Below are positions 61,616-64,000 of a stretch of 64,000 nt of DNA, one piece after another. The stretch is taken from NCBI GenBank assembly GCA_963402885.1, contig OY727101.1, positions 20,250,417 to 20,314,416 on the forward strand, read 5' to 3'. A model generated the notes under the pieces. It was given only the letters and a program-made list of their open reading frames with translations. It did not search any database and had not been told where the DNA came from. Within the stretch, counting starts at the first letter, position 1. Each line of letters opens with the position of its first letter. A program made the translations under genes and the position numbers. Source of the stretch: Antedon bifida (Eukaryota; Echinodermata; Crinoidea; Comatulida; Antedonidae).

Positions 61616-62095
61616 AGAGAAATACGTCACTTGCAGTATGTATGGCATTCCACATCGCAATATATGGGTTTTGATTATTCATAACAATTAGTAAACATAA
61701 CATAACCAGCTCAAACTTGAGAAGATTGTAAATTATCTTTCAGTTAAACTTGTCAACTAAATTTAGCATTAGAAAAAGTTTTAACTAATTATTTTAATTA
61801 GAATAGTGTTACTTGTAGTTAGTTAAAATGTCTAAAAGTTAGAAATCGAACAAACAATGCTTATATGGTTTGCATATTGAGGTATATTCAGAGCGTCATT
61901 CTGACGACTGGAGCATTCTCTACTTCTCTACGGAGCGCCATTTATGCCTTTATTAACTTCAATAATAGAAATAGTACTACGGTAACTGTGGACCCAATTT
62001 AGCACCAGGGTAGCACAGTGATATAATAGAAATAAGTCACTACTGCTCAAGTGGACCTAATTTAAAGTCGCTTCAATAAGTTTCAATATGATATG

Positions 62096-62221
62096 TTTAA
62101 AAGGCATCTGAAATCATATTTATTTCAACAAATTTACGAGTGCTAGCGGTTCTGGCGTTGCGCCTTAGAACTTATCTTTTTGGAAAGAATTCGGCGCATT
62201 ATAAATATGAATTGAATTGAA
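62096..62221 (+). mobile_element. LINE 3' end (RT C-terminus plus short-repeat tail)
   Basis: FKRHLKSYLFQQIYEC ends in TAG at 62144-62146, a typical C-terminus of LINE reverse transcriptases. Then comes a GC-richer 3' UTR with GGCGCATTATAAATATG and the tail GAATTGAATTGAAT. The insertion splits a local repeat whose halves lie at about 61,990 and 62,255. Confidence 0.6.
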
Positions 62222-62829
62222 TATCTTTTCGTATGTTAATACACTGTGCTCAAATGGCCACAATTTGGCACCAGTGGAGCACAGTGATATAAACTATAAA
62301 TAAGTCACTGAATGTTAATATCTTTTCGTATTTAAAACATCGAGAAAAAATACTTCTGGAAATACTTCAAAAATATTTCAAACTTGCTATATATGCTAAA
62401 TATCGGTTACTCCATCCGTAATGCAAAAGAAAAATTAGTTTCAAGCCATATCAGTGATTTTAATAACTTGCGTTTGTCTAAGATAAATACTTATTTAGTG
62501 TCTCCGGAAAGTGCACATATTCATTGAAATATGAAATTAAATATTAAGTCTCCAGTACTAGCCCACCATGGAGCTAATAATGAAAATAGAGCCCAGAATT
62601 GCACTTATATACTACTATTAACAAAATCAAAATTTAACAGTGTGGCGTGTTGACCGCGAATGACTAACAATAGCATCTTTCCCACTACACCTGCACGTGA
62701 CCATTGCATAACAATGCACGGCATACCAAACCGTTTCGTACACCTGCGATGAATATATAATAAATTCAATTTCTTTTAAAATTGAGGGCGGCAAACATAA
62801 AATTTACGAGATCAAATACAGGTTGAAAA

Positions 62830-63100
62830 AAAAATTTAAAACAAAAAAGATGTAAAATGTGCTCTCCCTGCCTCAGCACTAAGGCCCTGCCACAGCCTTT
62901 TGGGGTCGTTTCCACCACATCACCAGATGCATTGATGTTGTCGCCTCATGATGTGTGGTGGAAAGGGGGACGTATAATTCTGTGAACCCCAAACACAGTG
63001 GCCGCATGCCTTTAACTCTATTCCACCGACCAGCGTGGGAATCGAACCCACGACATACGTGTTGTCAACACGACGCTCAGGCGACTGAGCTAACTGATCA
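62830..63100 (-). mobile_element. SINE with intact tRNA-Val-like head
   Basis: Minus strand 63099-63028 folds as a full 72-nt tRNA: 7-bp acceptor stem (GATCAGT with GCTGGTC, two wobble pairs), D stem GCTC/GAGC, anticodon loop TTGACAA (GAC, Val), 5-nt variable loop, T arm GTGGG-TTCGATT-CCCAC. The D loop lacks the GG pair needed in a working tRNA, the anticodon stem has a T-T mismatch, and GAC is not the usual eukaryotic Val anticodon. A body of about 200 bp with no terminator right after the head follows. So a SINE is more likely than a tRNA gene. Confidence 0.65.
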
Positions 63101-63198
63101 TTTTGGTTTTAACAAGATTAATATGATAGTTATGACGTACTGATGAATTACGTAATACACGTATAAATAGACTATTATCAGCTGTTCAGTCATGTACT

Positions 63199-63291
63199 AC
63201 TTTGTGGCCGAACGGGTAATGCTCAGGTTTGGTTGCTCTCAACTCTAGTAGACTGGGTTCGAACCTCTACGGATATTTTTTTTTTTTTTTT
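63199..63291 (+). mobile_element. tRNA-Leu/Ser-like SINE fragment with T16 run
   Basis: A box TGGCCGAACGGG and a perfect B box GGGTTCGAACC, then 16 T. The acceptor and T stems do not pair, so it is not a functional tRNA. Confidence 0.5.
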
Positions 63292-63424
63292 GGAATTGGA
63301 AATAAATATTGTTTTTCTTTGACTTTGAAAGAGAGATATTTTGAGGTTTGTAAATGTCAGGCCTAAACAAGTGGACCTTTTTTTAAATCAAAAACAAAGT
63401 TGCATGGCATTATTTTCCATTAAA

Positions 63425-63560
63425 TAGACTACTGCCATAAAACCTCGAAAAGAAGCCCATGTGCTCCTTCATTTTTAGTACTCTTGGGTGGGCTTCTTTT
63501 CCACATGAGTTTTTTTCGAGATTACTTTTGCAAACTAAAAGAGAAGAGCTGTTAGGTTCC
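63425..63560 (+). repeat. Palindromic repeat family E
   Basis: AAAACCTCGAAAAGAAGCCC, TTTAGTACTCTTGGGTGGGC, ACTTTTGCAAACTAAAAGAG. It matches the 59-kb copy. Confidence 0.6.
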
Positions 63561-64000
63561 CGCCCGGAAAATGTTTTATTTACATGATTTGAATGAACAA
63601 TTTTCTAATGTAAAGATTAACAACATCAAATTTAACAGTGTGGCGTGTTCACCGCGAATCTTCCCCATAATACACCTGCACAAACTCATTTGCATAACAA
63701 CGCACGGCATACCAAACTGTTTTGATGCAAGGTCCCCGGAAATGACATCTATTTTTATTACAACATGTATAACAATCTTTAGTACCCTACCATTTTTGGG
63801 GCTGAGCGAAGACAATTTTGAAAAATAGAGCTGCATAGGTTCTCACCCGAAATAAAGGGCACTTTGCATGATTTGAAATTATATGAAAAAAAATTATATA
63901 AGAAAGTGCCCCTATTCATTGAAATATGAAATTAAATATTAAGTCTCCAGTACTAGCCCACCGTTGGGGCAGAGCTATAATAATGAAAATAGAGCACAGA

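Larger units (their letters stand above)
62515..64000 (+). repeat. Interrupted tandem repeat family F
   Basis: Block 1 (ATTCATTGAAATATGAAATT, then GTCTCCAGTACTAGCCCACC) at 62,518 and 63,912. Block 2 (TTAACAGTGTGGCGTGTT, GCACGGCATACCAAAC) at 62,634 and 63,634. The spacing suggests a unit of about 390 bp into which SINEs and family E were inserted. It continues past the window end. Confidence 0.6.

Noticed and set aside
61895-61960. Third U5-like copy (minus strand GCATAAATGGCGCTCCGTAG)
   Set aside because: Only short scattered similarity; loop I and stem I are not recognisable.
63028-63099. Functional tRNA-Val gene
   Set aside because: D loop lacks GG, the anticodon stem has a mismatch, the GAC anticodon is unusual in eukaryotes, and a SINE body follows with no terminator.
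1-64000. CRISPR arrays or bacterial operons
   Set aside because: No regular repeat-spacer structure; spliced genes and SINEs show an animal genome.

Overview
This is an AT-rich, intron- and repeat-dense animal nuclear sequence, not bacterial or viral. It has long spliced introns with GT-AG borders, SINE- and MITE-like repeats, tails of non-LTR retrotransposons, many minisatellites and a single-exon TRIM-NHL gene. The very frequent octamer TAGGCCTA and the intronless TRIM-NHL gene suggest a marine invertebrate deuterostome, perhaps an echinoderm. The taxon is an inference and is not proven here.

Layout. Positions 1-20,600 are gene-poor and repeat-rich. They hold CRE-motif repeats, minisatellites, SINEs, MITEs, a frameshifted reverse-transcriptase fragment (10,948-11,437) and a small C4HC3 zinc-finger ORF near 12.5 kb. 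From 20,663 to 59,663 the minus strand carries WDR27, a WD40-repeat protein. I reconstructed 21 coding exons that join in a consistent reading phase to give 798 codons. The last exon, which should encode the final WD repeat, was not found and may lie left of position 1. The first 17 exons are packed into 6.8 kb; the last four are spread over 18 kb and separated from the rest by a 13.9-kb intron.

That 13.9-kb intron contains, on the opposite strand, an intact 721-codon TRIM-NHL ubiquitin-ligase gene (40,671-42,836). A splice acceptor just upstream of its start codon suggests an untranslated 5' exon.

Upstream of WDR27, on the same strand, are two U5 spliceosomal snRNA-like loci about 660 bp apart (about 60,855-60,953 and 61,527-61,615). 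The first keeps the invariant loop I but has no clear Sm site. The second has lost most of loop I but keeps an Sm-like run. Both share an upstream block where an snRNA proximal sequence element would sit.

From 61.7 kb to the end are only repeats: a retroelement 3' tail, a tRNA-Val-like SINE head, a tRNA-Leu/Ser-like SINE, a palindromic repeat and a partly tandem repeat family. WDR27, TRIM-NHL and U5 do not form a pathway; their proximity looks like ordinary metazoan gene nesting.
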